Positions 10,501 through 19,970 of a stretch of 61,790 nucleotides of DNA are shown here, in pieces. A program made the position numbers and the translations under genes. The notes below the pieces were generated by a model. It was given only the letters and a program-made list of their open reading frames with translations. It did no database searches and was not told the DNA's origin. How positions within the stretch are numbered: the stretch's first letter is position 1; the number at the start of each line of letters is the position of its first letter. The DNA is from an uncultured Bacteroides sp. (GTDB taxonomy: Bacteria; Bacteroidota; Bacteroidia; Bacteroidales; Bacteroidaceae), in contig CAMTOQ010000017.1 in NCBI GenBank assembly GCA_947074205.1, positions 1-61,790 of the forward strand, read 5' to 3'.

Positions 10501-11505
10501 CTTGAAGGCATTCTTATCCATATTAGCGTAAGCCACACCTTGCTTGCTTGTCCCAATCCACATCACCCCTCTATCATCTTTAAAAAAACAGTTAATGTGA
10601 TTGCTGGGTAGAGTAAAAACCTCGTTTTTCTCACGGTAATAATGCTGAAACTCTTTACGTAAACTATTACAAACATAAATGCCTTGATTGTCGGTGCCTA
10701 TCCATATATTGCCCATCCCATCGTCTATCAAAGACATGATAATATTATCTTCTTTATAAAACATTTCGGAGCCTGGAAAACTGGCTTTAATCTTGCTTTT
10801 TGTATCATAGCTAGAAAGGTAAGTACCTTGCGAGGTATAAACCCACAAAGTTAGAGTTGTATCTAAATAAAGCCTTGGACGGTAAGCATCAGCACAGATT
10901 GTAGTATACTCTACTTTCAGCGTGTTGTTTGTCGTATCCACTCTGGCAATCTCGTTGTTAGAGAGAAGCAGATAGCTATTCAATTTACGACTGCTCAAAT
11001 GGACCACTTCTGCTTTCTCAGGAATAGTATAACTCAATAGTTCGCCTTTATCGAACACGTAATGAAAAAGAGTATCGCCTGCTGTACACCAAATATCTTT
11101 GTCTTCATCAATAAAAAGCTTACTGATCGCCGTTTGAATTCCTAGTTGCTCCAAAGGTAAGTGTATAGAGTTCATAAATACATCCTTCTCTCGATTGTAG
11201 TAACAATAGTTCACGGGAGTTTTTAACCATAATGTACCCGAGGCATCTTCCGCTATCCACTCTACATCATTATTGTATGCACCGAGTTCAATTGTGGTGT
11301 AATGTTTAAAGCTATATCCATCGTAACGATTCACACCGTTGCGAGTTGCAAACCACATAAACCCATATTGATCTTTTACAATGCTCTGTATAAAGTTGTC
11401 TGATATTCCCGACTTGATGTCTAGTTGATGGAAGTTGATATTCCCCCATGAAGGCACAGGAATAAATACGAAGAGGATGAGATAGTATAGGAGGTGTTTT
11501 AGCAT
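7507..11505 (-). CDS. Hybrid two-component system regulator (HTCS)
   Basis: The 1332-aa protein has the complete HTCS layout. A signal peptide is followed by two series of Reg_prop blades (about 25-700; for example DQYGFMWFATRNGVNRYDG and DDRGVMWIGTSKQGV) and a Y_Y_Y domain (about 715-780). One membrane helix (about 785-807) follows. The histidine kinase has its phospho-acceptor at His837 (VSHDLRTPLS) and an ATPase domain with LNLVSNAIKYN and GNGIGLNIVKEY. The receiver has its phospho-acceptor at Asp1130 (VISDVMMPVMDG). An AraC HTH (about 1230-1330) completes it. Such proteins bind a periplasmic oligosaccharide and switch on a neighbouring susCD locus. The gene is divergent from the first susC with a 387-bp gap, so it is the obvious regulator of that locus. 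A TAnnTTTG -7 element lies at 11525-11532, just ahead of the start. Confidence 0.95.
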   Translation of the reverse strand: MLKHLLYYLILFVFIPVPSWGNINFHQLDIKSGISDNFIQSIVKDQYGFMWFATRNGVNRYDGYSFKHYTTIELGAYNNDVEWIAEDASGTLWLKTPVNYCYYNREKDVFMNSIHLPLEQLGIQTAISKLFIDEDKDIWCTAGDTLFHYVFDKGELLSYTIPEKAEVVHLSSRKLNSYLLLSNNEIARVDTTNNTLKVEYTTICADAYRPRLYLDTTLTLWVYTSQGTYLSSYDTKSKIKASFPGSEMFYKEDNIIMSLIDDGMGNIWIGTDNQGIYVCNSLRKEFQHYYREKNEVFTLPSNHINCFFKDDRGVMWIGTSKQGVAYANMDKNAFKNHKLLLNEDVNCLIEDNKGDLWLGYDGEGIEQYRLNGRRVHYQKGERNLPSNLIVCSFIDSKERIWWGSYGGGAFYLFNDIFIPLQTLVQNDNGNEIPLHIRRITEDNNGNIWLATYTQGLFCLDTHGTLSKYTRANSPLLTDYIADISYSSGRELFIATSSGVYCMDIITKEMVYASETSDGRPIIQDNYANCIYQDSRGLLWVGGRRGINIYNKKDDSLVYLGENEGLTHTYIRAIIEDNNKNMWIATDHGITHVYIINDPNMKELKYICYPYFEADGIDNFTFNNFSITRKRNNELLVGGSGGYLSIYPDMVGYTPRNQNVIFTAFFLANQAIEVDSVTLDGRTLLKKNIQLADAIYLDYSDHNFALEISAMDYGNLHKLEYAYRFSNKGEWIKLEGNRIYFNKLSPGKYDLEVKVIEPFQSDQIRTSRLSIYIKPPFWLSPIGYICYIILAISMVVYTVLRVRSKHRKQLRTQKHEIELNQQLKMEEAKMRFFTNVSHDLRTPLSLVITPLEHLLRKVETNEMRSELTLIHRNATMLLDEVDQLLDFRNIDECKTQLSHSFGNLSDFVKEVCTPFHQITALNGITVLLEVHSPTIEMNFDRNKMKRVILNLVSNAIKYNVTNGTVKIIVDRIVTKEGEQARIRVVDTGVGILPENKEKIFERFFQEEHHTTTYAGNGIGLNIVKEYVQMHGGTISVADNQPSGSIFIVMLPINGTTTHLTSTPTLVDSVASPQSVGNKNDKPNILVVEDNDDFRQFIVRCLSDHYQVFDAPDGKKALNILFKESIQMVISDVMMPVMDGMELCRKMKTDIRISHIPIILLTARTAEEHVLNGLKEGADDYITKPFNTDILLLRINKLLEWTNMNHQKFNTIDISPSEITISSLDEQLIKKAIQGVEENIDNSNFSVEELSAFVGMSRGHLYKKLISITGKSPVEFIRVLRIKRGRQLLEQSQLNITQISYEIGLSQNQFTKYFKDEYGCLPSKYLKSKVEGKG

Positions 11506-11643
11506 AGTGATAATTATTTGTGTTCAAATATAAAACATATTGGAACATTAGACTAAAAATGACAACGCCAATAATCCTCAATATGTATCTATTCATCATT
11601 GATATGTATCATAATACATAAGAAAGAAACTCATAATCATATT

Positions 11644-11677
11644 ATTGACTCGGCTATGAATATGTGTCCTAGATTTG
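11644..11677 (+). promoter_or_regulatory. Candidate promoter of the susCD operon
   Basis: TAGATTTG at 11670-11677 matches the Bacteroides -7 consensus TAnnTTTG. ATTG at 11644-11647 can serve as the -33 element, with a 22-bp spacer that is slightly long. The implied 5' untranslated leader of susC is about 200 nt and contains the hairpin at 11781-11863. Confidence 0.5.
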
Positions 11678-11780
11678 CACACAATCAATAGGTTTTACAC
11701 ATATAAAACAAATGATTCATAAAAGAATCGGAACAATTATTCAATCGTATTAATTGTTTCACCTGCTAGATGAATCCAGA

Positions 11781-11863
11781 ACTGTCATGAAAATATCGGG
11801 TATTGATTAATAGATATGAATTAATAATCATAAAAGATTATTCAATATCCGATAAATGACAGT
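11781..11863 (+). promoter_or_regulatory. Long two-part inverted repeat in the susC leader
   Basis: The outer arms ACTGTCAT (11781-11788) and ATGACAGT (11856-11863) are perfectly complementary. The inner arms ATCGGGTATTGA (11795-11806) and TCAATATCCGAT (11842-11853) match with one G-U type difference. About 35 nt lie in the loop. The structure ends 29 nt before the susC ATG at 11893. It may be an RNA leader structure or a dyad operator for the divergent HTCS; the sequence does not decide between them. Confidence 0.6.
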
Positions 11864-11892
11864 GACATTTTAACCTAGATCCAAAACCTTAA

Positions 11893-14800
11893 ATGCAGCA
11901 ATTATTTAACTTTATTATAATACTTATGAAAAGATTACACGGTATGAAATTGAGGTGTCTACTGACATTAATCTGCACTATACCTATTCTTGCTTTTGGT
12001 CAGATTCAAATAGCAGGTGTGGTGACAGATGAAACTGGAGAGCCAATGATTGGAGTATCGATTTTAGAAAAGGGAACCAGTAACGGAACTATTACTGACC
12101 TATTTGGGAATTATCAATTAACAGTTCCACAGAAAAGTGTACTTGTTTTCTCCTATGTAGGGTATAACGTAAAAGAAATTAGCGCTCAAGGTAAGTCTAA
12201 ACTAGATGTAACTTTAGACCCATCCTCCACTGACTTAGATGAAGTAGTAGTAATTGCCTATGGACAACAGAAAAAGGTAACTATTACAGGCTCGGTATCT
12301 AATGTGAGTAGCTCCGAGATACTAAAGTCACCATCTGCATCATTAGGAAACGCTATTTCGGGCAAACTACCGGGGCTGTCAACGGTCCAATATTCGGGTG
12401 TACCAGGCGCCGATGATCCAACCATATTTATTCGCGGACAAGCCTCGCTTAATGGTTCATCTCCACTAGTACTTGTAGATGGGGTTGAAAGAAGCTTTAC
12501 GCAAATTGACCCTAATGAAGTAGCTGATATTACGGTTTTGAAAGATGCTTCAGCAACAGCTGTATATGGTGTACGTGGTGCTAATGGAGTGATTCTTGTG
12601 ACTACAAAAAGAGGTGAGTCTGGCAAAACACAAATATCTGCATCAGCAGCATGGGGTATGCAGAAGGTAACAAAGTTCTTAGATTTTGCTGACTCATATA
12701 CCTATGCCAGCGTTTTCAATAATGCACGTTTGTCCGATGGTAATACCGTACGCTTCACCGATGAGGTGGTGGAGCATTTTCACAATCAAGATCAACCATT
12801 GCTATACCCTAGTATTAACTGGATTGATTATATCATGAAGAATTCGGCGTTGCAGAGCCAATATAATATCTCAGTAAATGGTGGCAATAATGTAGCTAAG
12901 TACTTTGTTTCAGTGGGGATGCTTGATCAAGACGGTCTATTCAAAACATTCGGTTCAGACAAAAATTCAAACTTTGCTTATCGCCGTTATAATTACCGTG
13001 CCAATCTTGATTTAAATATTGGTAAAATCCAAGAGCTTTCTATCAATCTTGGTGGACGCGTAGAGAACAAACGCTCAATCGGGAATAATGGGGGAGATGA
13101 TGGTGAGGAGTATATTTTCCGTTACTTAATGGACGCGCAACCTTTCTCGGGGGCAGGAGTAGTAAACGGACAATGGATCAAAACAAACCCAACCTATATT
13201 TCTTCAGAATCTGCTGTTAGTTCTCGTGATGGTTTAGATACCTTTTACGGACAAGGCTATAAGCTTTCTTCTACCAACGTCCTTAACATCGACCTTGTCT
13301 ATAAGCTCAAACTTGACTTCCTTACTAAAGGCTTAGACTTTCGTGTAAAAGGTTCATACAACTCGACCTATTATCATGTCAAAAATCGCACGAATGGCAA
13401 ACCCGCACAATTTACTCCAATACTTAATAGTGATGGAACTGTATCATTGCAACGCAATGGCGACTACTGGAATTTGGGGTATGATGAGAGTAGTTGGCCC
13501 AATCGTGACTGGTATGCAGAAGCAAGTATGAATTATGATCGTAAGTTTGGAGACCACAGTGTTGCAGCCTTACTACTTTATAATCAATCCAAAAGTTACT
13601 ATCCATGGGATGCAGCTAACTCTGCCTATATTTCTATACCAAAAGGCTATGTGGGGTTAGTAGGACGTGTGACATATAACTATATGTTCAAATACATGGC
13701 AGATTTTAATATCGGATATAATGGTTCTGAGAATTTTGCTAAAGGTAACCGTTATGGTTTTTTCCCTTCTATGTCTTTAGGCTGGACTGTATCGCAAGAA
13801 AAATTCTGGAAACCTTTAAATGATATTGTATCTTATATGAAACTACGTGGGTCAGTGGGTACAGTTGGTAATGATAACTGTCAGGGTTACCGTTTCTTAT
13901 ATTTACCTGCAGCGTGGCAAATCTTTAATGGATACTACAATAATATTGGCGATTATGCTGGTTATAATTTTGGGACTACCAATAATAGCTTTCTAAATGT
14001 AGCGCGCGAATATTCCTCAGCCTCACCAGACGTGACGTGGGAAACTGCAATAAAGCAAAACTATGGTGTTGATATAAAGTTCTTCAATGACAAGCTGAGC
14101 CTAAACTTCGATTATTTCTATGAATATCGCAAGAATATTCTGATCAATAACGAAAATATGATTCAAGCACCTACTGCTCTACGCCCTTCATATATCAATT
14201 ATGGTCGTGTAAAAAATCAAGGCTATGAGATCACCATGAATTACCGCACTAATCTTGGCCGTAATTTGTCTCTATCGGTTTCACCAACCATCTCCTATGC
14301 TAAGAACAAAGTTCTAGAGCAAGCAGAAATTCCTAAACCTGATAAATTAGTAATGGCCAATAGCTACATGGGTCAACAGTTAGGTTTAACCGAAGATTCA
14401 CATGTATCTCCTTCTTGGACTTACGCTACGGGGCATTCCATAGGAGCTAGAAAAGGATATCTTTTCTTTGAATTCTACGAACAAGGTAAGACTGAAGAAC
14501 GCTATCAGACTAAATTTGGACAGGCAATGCCTACTCAGTTAATTAGCAATCTGATGAATGGCGATGCCGTATATGTCGATATAGATGGGGATGGCATTAT
14601 CTCTGAAGAATATGATCAAATGTATATGGGATACACAGATAATCCAGAATATACTTTTTCGCTTAACATTTATCTTCAATATAAAAATTTCGATTTTACT
14701 ATGTTGTGGTCAGGAGCAACACATGTTTCAAGAAATTTGGATGGTGTATATCGTCAACCTTTTGGTCAACAATATAATTCTTCCTTACTGCAATGGGTGG

Positions 14801-15132
14801 CCGATAACGCGTGGACTCCTGAAAACTCTGCATCAGCTCGTTTGCCACGTATCACATTTGCCAATGAAAAACAAAACCAAGCCACTTCAGATCTTTGGTA
14901 TCAAGATGCAAAATATATTCGACTAAAAAATGTAGAGATGGGTTATACGCTGCGCAATATGTCTTGGCTACCAAATTCGTCCAATATTCGCTTTTATCTG
15001 AGTGGTACAAATTTACTAACCTTCACTCCCATGGATGCTAATGACCCAGAGAGTACCGGAGGTGGCTATGGATCATTTATTAAATATCCTGTTATGCGTG
15101 TATTTAACGTAGGTTTAAAACTAAATTTCTAA
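11893..15132 (+). CDS. SusC-like TonB-dependent outer-membrane glycan transporter (first)
   Basis: The protein has up to 1079 aa. Alternative starts at 11926 and 11944 give a cleaner signal peptide ending AFGQ, so the first 11-17 codons may not be translated. A carboxypeptidase-D-like domain (GVVTDETGEPMIGVSILEKG, FGNYQLTV) is followed by the TonB plug (IFIRGQASLNGSSPLVLVDG, DITVLKDASATAVYGVRGAN). A large beta-barrel ends in the aromatic terminal strand VGLKLNF. It imports oligosaccharides across the outer membrane with its SusD partner, whose start lies 1 bp after this stop. It is the first gene of the locus and follows the promoter and hairpin opposite the HTCS gene. The substrate cannot be read from SusC itself; GH26 and GH36 downstream suggest manno-oligosaccharides. 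Confidence 0.95.
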   Translation: MQQLFNFIIILMKRLHGMKLRCLLTLICTIPILAFGQIQIAGVVTDETGEPMIGVSILEKGTSNGTITDLFGNYQLTVPQKSVLVFSYVGYNVKEISAQGKSKLDVTLDPSSTDLDEVVVIAYGQQKKVTITGSVSNVSSSEILKSPSASLGNAISGKLPGLSTVQYSGVPGADDPTIFIRGQASLNGSSPLVLVDGVERSFTQIDPNEVADITVLKDASATAVYGVRGANGVILVTTKRGESGKTQISASAAWGMQKVTKFLDFADSYTYASVFNNARLSDGNTVRFTDEVVEHFHNQDQPLLYPSINWIDYIMKNSALQSQYNISVNGGNNVAKYFVSVGMLDQDGLFKTFGSDKNSNFAYRRYNYRANLDLNIGKIQELSINLGGRVENKRSIGNNGGDDGEEYIFRYLMDAQPFSGAGVVNGQWIKTNPTYISSESAVSSRDGLDTFYGQGYKLSSTNVLNIDLVYKLKLDFLTKGLDFRVKGSYNSTYYHVKNRTNGKPAQFTPILNSDGTVSLQRNGDYWNLGYDESSWPNRDWYAEASMNYDRKFGDHSVAALLLYNQSKSYYPWDAANSAYISIPKGYVGLVGRVTYNYMFKYMADFNIGYNGSENFAKGNRYGFFPSMSLGWTVSQEKFWKPLNDIVSYMKLRGSVGTVGNDNCQGYRFLYLPAAWQIFNGYYNNIGDYAGYNFGTTNNSFLNVAREYSSASPDVTWETAIKQNYGVDIKFFNDKLSLNFDYFYEYRKNILINNENMIQAPTALRPSYINYGRVKNQGYEITMNYRTNLGRNLSLSVSPTISYAKNKVLEQAEIPKPDKLVMANSYMGQQLGLTEDSHVSPSWTYATGHSIGARKGYLFFEFYEQGKTEERYQTKFGQAMPTQLISNLMNGDAVYVDIDGDGIISEEYDQMYMGYTDNPEYTFSLNIYLQYKNFDFTMLWSGATHVSRNLDGVYRQPFGQQYNSSLLQWVADNAWTPENSASARLPRITFANEKQNQATSDLWYQDAKYIRLKNVEMGYTLRNMSWLPNSSNIRFYLSGTNLLTFTPMDANDPESTGGGYGSFIKYPVMRVFNVGLKLNF

Positions 15133-15133
15133 A

Positions 15134-17110
15134 ATGATAATCATGAAAATAATGCACTCTAAAATCACAAATTTATTGTTTGTATTGAGCAGCATTCTCT
15201 TAATGGGGTGTGTAGACAATATCAGAATGTGGGATGGTTTTTTGGATAAGGCCGAAGGGGAAGATGTCAATGAAGAACTAATCTTTTCAAAAAAAGTTTA
15301 TACTGAATATCTAATATGGCAATGTTATGAAGGCTTATACACACCTTTCAAAAGCTGTTATACGCTAAACTCGGGAGTAATGGAGGGATTATCCGATCTG
15401 ATTCATTCTGAGTTAGGGTGGGATGATTTAGGACGATTATTCTATACTGGCAACCTAACAGCCGCCAATGCTAATCCTGGATGGGTGCAAAGTCGGTTCG
15501 CGTTTATTACACAGGGAGGAATTCAAAATATGAATAATACAGCTAAACGCTCTATTTGGAACTGTGTAAGAGACTGTCACCTTTTGATCTCAAATATCCA
15601 CCGAGTACCCGATATGACAGATGCTGAGAAATCTCGTTATACCGCAGAGTGTAAGATCATTTTAGCAGCAAAATATTTAGATGGAATTCGACATTTTGGA
15701 GGCTTACCAATCGTTGACCGTGCTTTTAAGGGAGACGAACAGCTTGATGAGGGTCGTTCTTCACTTGATAAAACTGTCAACTACGCATTAACTCTGCTGA
15801 ATGAAGCGATTGCGGAACCCAACTTGCCATGGCGCATAGCGGATGCTGATATTGCGACCTGGGCAGGGCGAATGACTAAAGGGTCTGCAGTAGGCCTTAA
15901 AGCTAAGTTATTACACTATGTTGCAAGTCCTATTTTTAATAATGATACGCCCTATTGTATAGAAGAGCCACAAGATGCAGTAAACGAACTTCAAGTATGG
16001 TATGGAAACTACGACAGTCAACGTTGGCAGGATGTTATAGAGGCTTGTGAGCAGTTTATGCAACTCAACACTCAGAATGGTAATTACTATCAATTGATCC
16101 AAGCAACTACTCAAAACGAAGAGGCCTACCGATTAGCTTTCCGTACTGCTTACCGCTCTAGAGGTGATCGCGAAAAGTTAATTGAAGTGCGCGATCGAGT
16201 ATATATGAACGAATGGGATCAAGCACCGGCTAATGTATGGCATGCTGGCGCTTGTGCAGCAACTTTGGACTGGATGGAAATGTTCCCATGGTCAGACGGT
16301 AAGAATTTTGACGGCCAACAGTACTATAACCACTCTCCTGCTGAAAAAGATATTTTTGTGGATCGTGATCCACGCCTCTATGAATCAATGGTGGTACAAA
16401 AGCAAAACTATAAGTACCAATATTACGGTTCGGCCAATCCTATTCAATTATGGGAAGGTGGTGACTTTAAAGTGAGTGGAGGCGACTGGGCCTGCAAACC
16501 ACATGGATTCCCAACGTATAAGTATGTGCTCGACTTAGGTTCGGACGATCAAGGGGGACAAGGTATCATTGATGATGAGCCTATGCAAGTATCATATTTA
16601 CGTATGGCAGAGATACACTTAATCTATGCTGAGGCATTAGCCGAAATGGGCCGCAATGCGGAGGCATTAGCACAAATCAATTTGGTTCGCAGACGAGTAG
16701 GTTTAGGCGATTTAGAGGTAAAAAATCCATCTTTATCATTAACTGCAAATAAAGAGAACCTTGTCAATGAGATTCTACGCGAGCGTGCTTGTGAATTAGG
16801 TTTCGAATGCGAAACGCGCTTTCACGATATGAATCGTCGACTTCTTATCAATGATTTTAAGAAACAGTTGCGCGGGCTAAAAGTCTACCGTTTAGATGAT
16901 AACAATAATCGCGTGGAGAAGCCATGGGACCCAACAAAAGAATCATTCCCTACAAAATTCGAATATATACCCTATGAGATTACTGGTGCCAACCCACGGT
17001 TCGTATGGAAAAACCCAGAGCGTTGGTCTAATAAATGGATTCTTGCCCCAATCCCACCCGATGAGATCAATAAGAATTATGGCTTAACTCAAAATCCAGG
17101 TTGGTTTTAA
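15134..17110 (+). CDS. SusD-like surface glycan-binding lipoprotein (first)
   Basis: The 658-aa protein begins with a lipoprotein signal (VLSSILLMGC), placing it on the outer membrane. Start codons at 15134 and 15143 are both possible. SusD/RagB features include a helical TPR-like scaffold, MRMAEIHLIYAEALAEMG-type text (here YLRMAEIHLIYAEALAEMGR), LVNEILRERACELGFECETR, and the C-terminal WILAPIPPDEINKNYGLTQN typical of the family. It caps the SusC barrel encoded immediately upstream and delivers bound glycan. At 658 aa it is longer than the usual 500-600 aa. Confidence 0.94.
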   Translation: MIIMKIMHSKITNLLFVLSSILLMGCVDNIRMWDGFLDKAEGEDVNEELIFSKKVYTEYLIWQCYEGLYTPFKSCYTLNSGVMEGLSDLIHSELGWDDLGRLFYTGNLTAANANPGWVQSRFAFITQGGIQNMNNTAKRSIWNCVRDCHLLISNIHRVPDMTDAEKSRYTAECKIILAAKYLDGIRHFGGLPIVDRAFKGDEQLDEGRSSLDKTVNYALTLLNEAIAEPNLPWRIADADIATWAGRMTKGSAVGLKAKLLHYVASPIFNNDTPYCIEEPQDAVNELQVWYGNYDSQRWQDVIEACEQFMQLNTQNGNYYQLIQATTQNEEAYRLAFRTAYRSRGDREKLIEVRDRVYMNEWDQAPANVWHAGACAATLDWMEMFPWSDGKNFDGQQYYNHSPAEKDIFVDRDPRLYESMVVQKQNYKYQYYGSANPIQLWEGGDFKVSGGDWACKPHGFPTYKYVLDLGSDDQGGQGIIDDEPMQVSYLRMAEIHLIYAEALAEMGRNAEALAQINLVRRRVGLGDLEVKNPSLSLTANKENLVNEILRERACELGFECETRFHDMNRRLLINDFKKQLRGLKVYRLDDNNNRVEKPWDPTKESFPTKFEYIPYEITGANPRFVWKNPERWSNKWILAPIPPDEINKNYGLTQNPGWF

Positions 17111-17137
17111 TTAAGAATCTAAATTTAAAGAATCAAT

Positions 17138-19951
17138 ATGAAAAACAATAATATCATAAAGCTAAGTATTGTGGCATTTGGAATTGCTATCATGCCATCT
17201 CTACAAGCACAAGACTCTTTGCTCGATTATGAGACAGGTACTGTGGACCTTGGCTTAGGAATTAAACAAAGCCAACTGCTTACAACAGCTTCCACCTACA
17301 CAGTGAGTGGCGAGGAGTTGAAAAAGACGGCCGCACTTACCTTGAAAGATGCTCTTTATGGCAAGTTGTTAGGACTGACCACATTGAAGAAAGGTGGTTT
17401 CTCTGGAGACTATGCCTATGGGGCCACTATGAACATTCGAGGTATACAGTCAACTGGAGAAAATGGAGTCCTAGTATTGGTAGATGGAATCGAACGCTCC
17501 ATTGAATATATAACTCTAGACGAGGTTGAATCGGTAACAGTGCTAAAAGATGCTGCAGCTGTAGCATTATATGGTTATGAAGGAGTAAATGGAGCTTTAT
17601 TAGTTAAAACAAAACGAGGCACAGCCAATCAAAATACGGTTTCGGCATCGTATGAGCATAAATTCACATTTGCTCCAAAGATTGCAGAGTTTGTAGATGC
17701 TTATACCTACGCACGTGCTATAAATCAAGCAAGGGCATATGATGGTCTTTCAGCTATGTACAATGACTATGAGCTCAATGCCTACGCTTTAGGTCTTGAC
17801 CCATATTATTATCCAAATGTAAATTGGAAGGAAGAAATATTTAAAGGCAGGGGCTCGGAAGACAAAGCCAATATTTCTCTCAATGGCGGGAACGATAAAG
17901 TTCAATATTTCGCTATGCTTGATTATACAGACAGTAGAGGACTATTAAAGAATGCCGATCAAGATAAGTATTCATCACAACTCAAATTATCAAAAGCCAA
18001 TATACGTGCCAATCTTGATGTGCAGTTGACTAACTCAACTAGCATGCAAGTTAATACTTTGGGAGTCTTTGTAGAGACAAATCGTCCAGCAGGGGCTACA
18101 GCCAATGATCTTACATGGATGCTTTATAATACACCGGCATCTGCATTTCCTATTATCAATGATCCCACAGGAGAACTAGCCAACATTTGGGGAGGCAATA
18201 CAGCTTATGGCGTAAACAATCCTGTTGCTAAAATCCAGTCGTCTGGTTTTCAAAAAAGTCATTCACGTGAGTTTCAAGGTGATGTTACACTAAAGCAAGA
18301 ATTTGATTTCTGGATTAAGGGATTAGATCTGTCGGCACGTTTTGGCTATGCTAATTTCGTAGAGATTTACGAGCAAAATGCTCTAGGATATATGTATGGC
18401 TATCAACGATATACTTTTGACAACAATGGTATACCAATGAATATTGCCAATTATACCGCGGGAGATAAAACTGATAATCTAAGTTATAGCTATTGGAATA
18501 ACCAGCACATACGTTCATCTTATTTATCATTGAGTGCCAATTACCAAACTACGTTCACTGGTAATGATAATTTTATAGCTGCCATGATTTGGCACCAGAA
18601 ACATCGTTCTTCAAATGGAAGATACCAAACACTTAATCGGATGAACTATATGGCTTATTTGCATTATGACGTACAACAAAAAATAACAGCTGACCTAGTA
18701 TTGGCACTAAATGGTTCCAACCGTTCGTATCCACATAAATGGTCTTTTGCTCCAACACTTTCAGTAGGCTATATTCTAAAAAATAATATTGAAGAGTCAT
18801 ATATAAACCTAGTGAAGTTTCGTGCTTCTGGAGGAATACAACATACAGACCATGTACCCATTAATGGTATTTGGCTTGAGAACTACAATGGCGGGGGTGG
18901 TGATTACTTCTTTGGTTCAGGTACAGGTTCTCAGCAATGGGGTACTTTCATCGGTTATTTACCTACATCGAACTTTAAACTTGAAACAGCTTATAAAACA
19001 AATGCTGGTCTTGATCTTCGACTCTTTAGAAGTTTAGATGTCAATGTTGATGGCTATTATCAGTTGCGCGATAATATATTAATTTCTGGTGATGGTCTTA
19101 ATTCGTCGGTAGTAGGTATACCTTCATCCTATGTAAACTGGGGAAAGGTTGCTAGCTATGGTGTTGAAGTTGGACTAAATTGGATGAAAAGTATATCAAG
19201 CAACACATCTATCAATATGGGAGGGCAATTTACCTGGGGCCGCAATAAGATTTTGCGCACTATTGAGAATGTAGCCTACGATTATCTTTCAGCTGTTGGT
19301 GGACGTGTCAATCAGGCATGGGGGCTTCAAAGCAATGGATTCTTTAAGAGTCTAGAGGATGTTAACCTGTCGTTGCCCCAGGAGTTCGACATATGCAAGC
19401 CTGGTGATATAAAGTATCTAGACTATAATAATGATGGGACTATAAACGAAAACGATCGTATAAAAATGGGTTACGACACAGCCTTTCCCGAACTGAATTT
19501 CTCGTTTAATATCGGTTTCAGAGTTAAAGGGTTTGGGGTGAATGCGCAATTACAAGGTGCAGCACACTATACACAATATTGTGGTGTGACGGGGGTACAT
19601 GTTCCAATGGTTGATGGTGCCAATCTTTCAAAGCATTATTATGAAAACTCATGGGGGGTTAGTGATACTCCGACATATCCACGCCTCACTTCAAAAGCAA
19701 ACAGCAACAATTACCGTGAGAATGATATATGGTATAAAAATATAAACTTCTTGAAATTGCGAAGTTGCGAAGCATACTATTTCTTCCCTGAATCACTCAC
19801 ATCAAAAGCAAGAATCTCCCAACTTAAAGTATTTATAAAAGGTGAGAATCTCTTTACTATAAGCAATTTGAAAGAAATGGACCCTGAGAATATAGGAACT
19901 ATATACCCTACATTGAAAGGTGCTACTCTTGGACTTTCATTCATGTTTTAA
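17138..19951 (+). CDS. SusC-like TonB-dependent transporter (second), without the usual N-terminal domain
   Basis: The 937-aa protein has a signal peptide ending PSLQAQ. It enters almost directly into the plug region (TASTYTVSGEELKKTAALTL, MNIRGIQSTGENGVLVLVDG, VTVLKDAAAVALYGYEGVNG) and the barrel, ending LGLSFMF. The carboxypeptidase-D-like domain present in the first SusC is absent. Only 27 bp separate this start from the stop of susD, so no lost upstream coding sequence fits there and the short form looks genuine. It is paired with the second SusD 19 bp downstream. Two SusCD pairs in tandem suggest two oligosaccharide classes or sizes, or a duplicated complex. The function in transport is sure; the substrate is not. 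Confidence 0.93.
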   Translation: MKNNNIIKLSIVAFGIAIMPSLQAQDSLLDYETGTVDLGLGIKQSQLLTTASTYTVSGEELKKTAALTLKDALYGKLLGLTTLKKGGFSGDYAYGATMNIRGIQSTGENGVLVLVDGIERSIEYITLDEVESVTVLKDAAAVALYGYEGVNGALLVKTKRGTANQNTVSASYEHKFTFAPKIAEFVDAYTYARAINQARAYDGLSAMYNDYELNAYALGLDPYYYPNVNWKEEIFKGRGSEDKANISLNGGNDKVQYFAMLDYTDSRGLLKNADQDKYSSQLKLSKANIRANLDVQLTNSTSMQVNTLGVFVETNRPAGATANDLTWMLYNTPASAFPIINDPTGELANIWGGNTAYGVNNPVAKIQSSGFQKSHSREFQGDVTLKQEFDFWIKGLDLSARFGYANFVEIYEQNALGYMYGYQRYTFDNNGIPMNIANYTAGDKTDNLSYSYWNNQHIRSSYLSLSANYQTTFTGNDNFIAAMIWHQKHRSSNGRYQTLNRMNYMAYLHYDVQQKITADLVLALNGSNRSYPHKWSFAPTLSVGYILKNNIEESYINLVKFRASGGIQHTDHVPINGIWLENYNGGGGDYFFGSGTGSQQWGTFIGYLPTSNFKLETAYKTNAGLDLRLFRSLDVNVDGYYQLRDNILISGDGLNSSVVGIPSSYVNWGKVASYGVEVGLNWMKSISSNTSINMGGQFTWGRNKILRTIENVAYDYLSAVGGRVNQAWGLQSNGFFKSLEDVNLSLPQEFDICKPGDIKYLDYNNDGTINENDRIKMGYDTAFPELNFSFNIGFRVKGFGVNAQLQGAAHYTQYCGVTGVHVPMVDGANLSKHYYENSWGVSDTPTYPRLTSKANSNNYRENDIWYKNINFLKLRSCEAYYFFPESLTSKARISQLKVFIKGENLFTISNLKEMDPENIGTIYPTLKGATLGLSFMF

Positions 19952-19970
19952 CTATTACTCTATTGAAAAT

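Noticed and set aside
17111..17137. Frameshift removing the first domain of the second SusC
   Set aside because: Only 27 bp separate it from susD, and its own signal peptide is intact.
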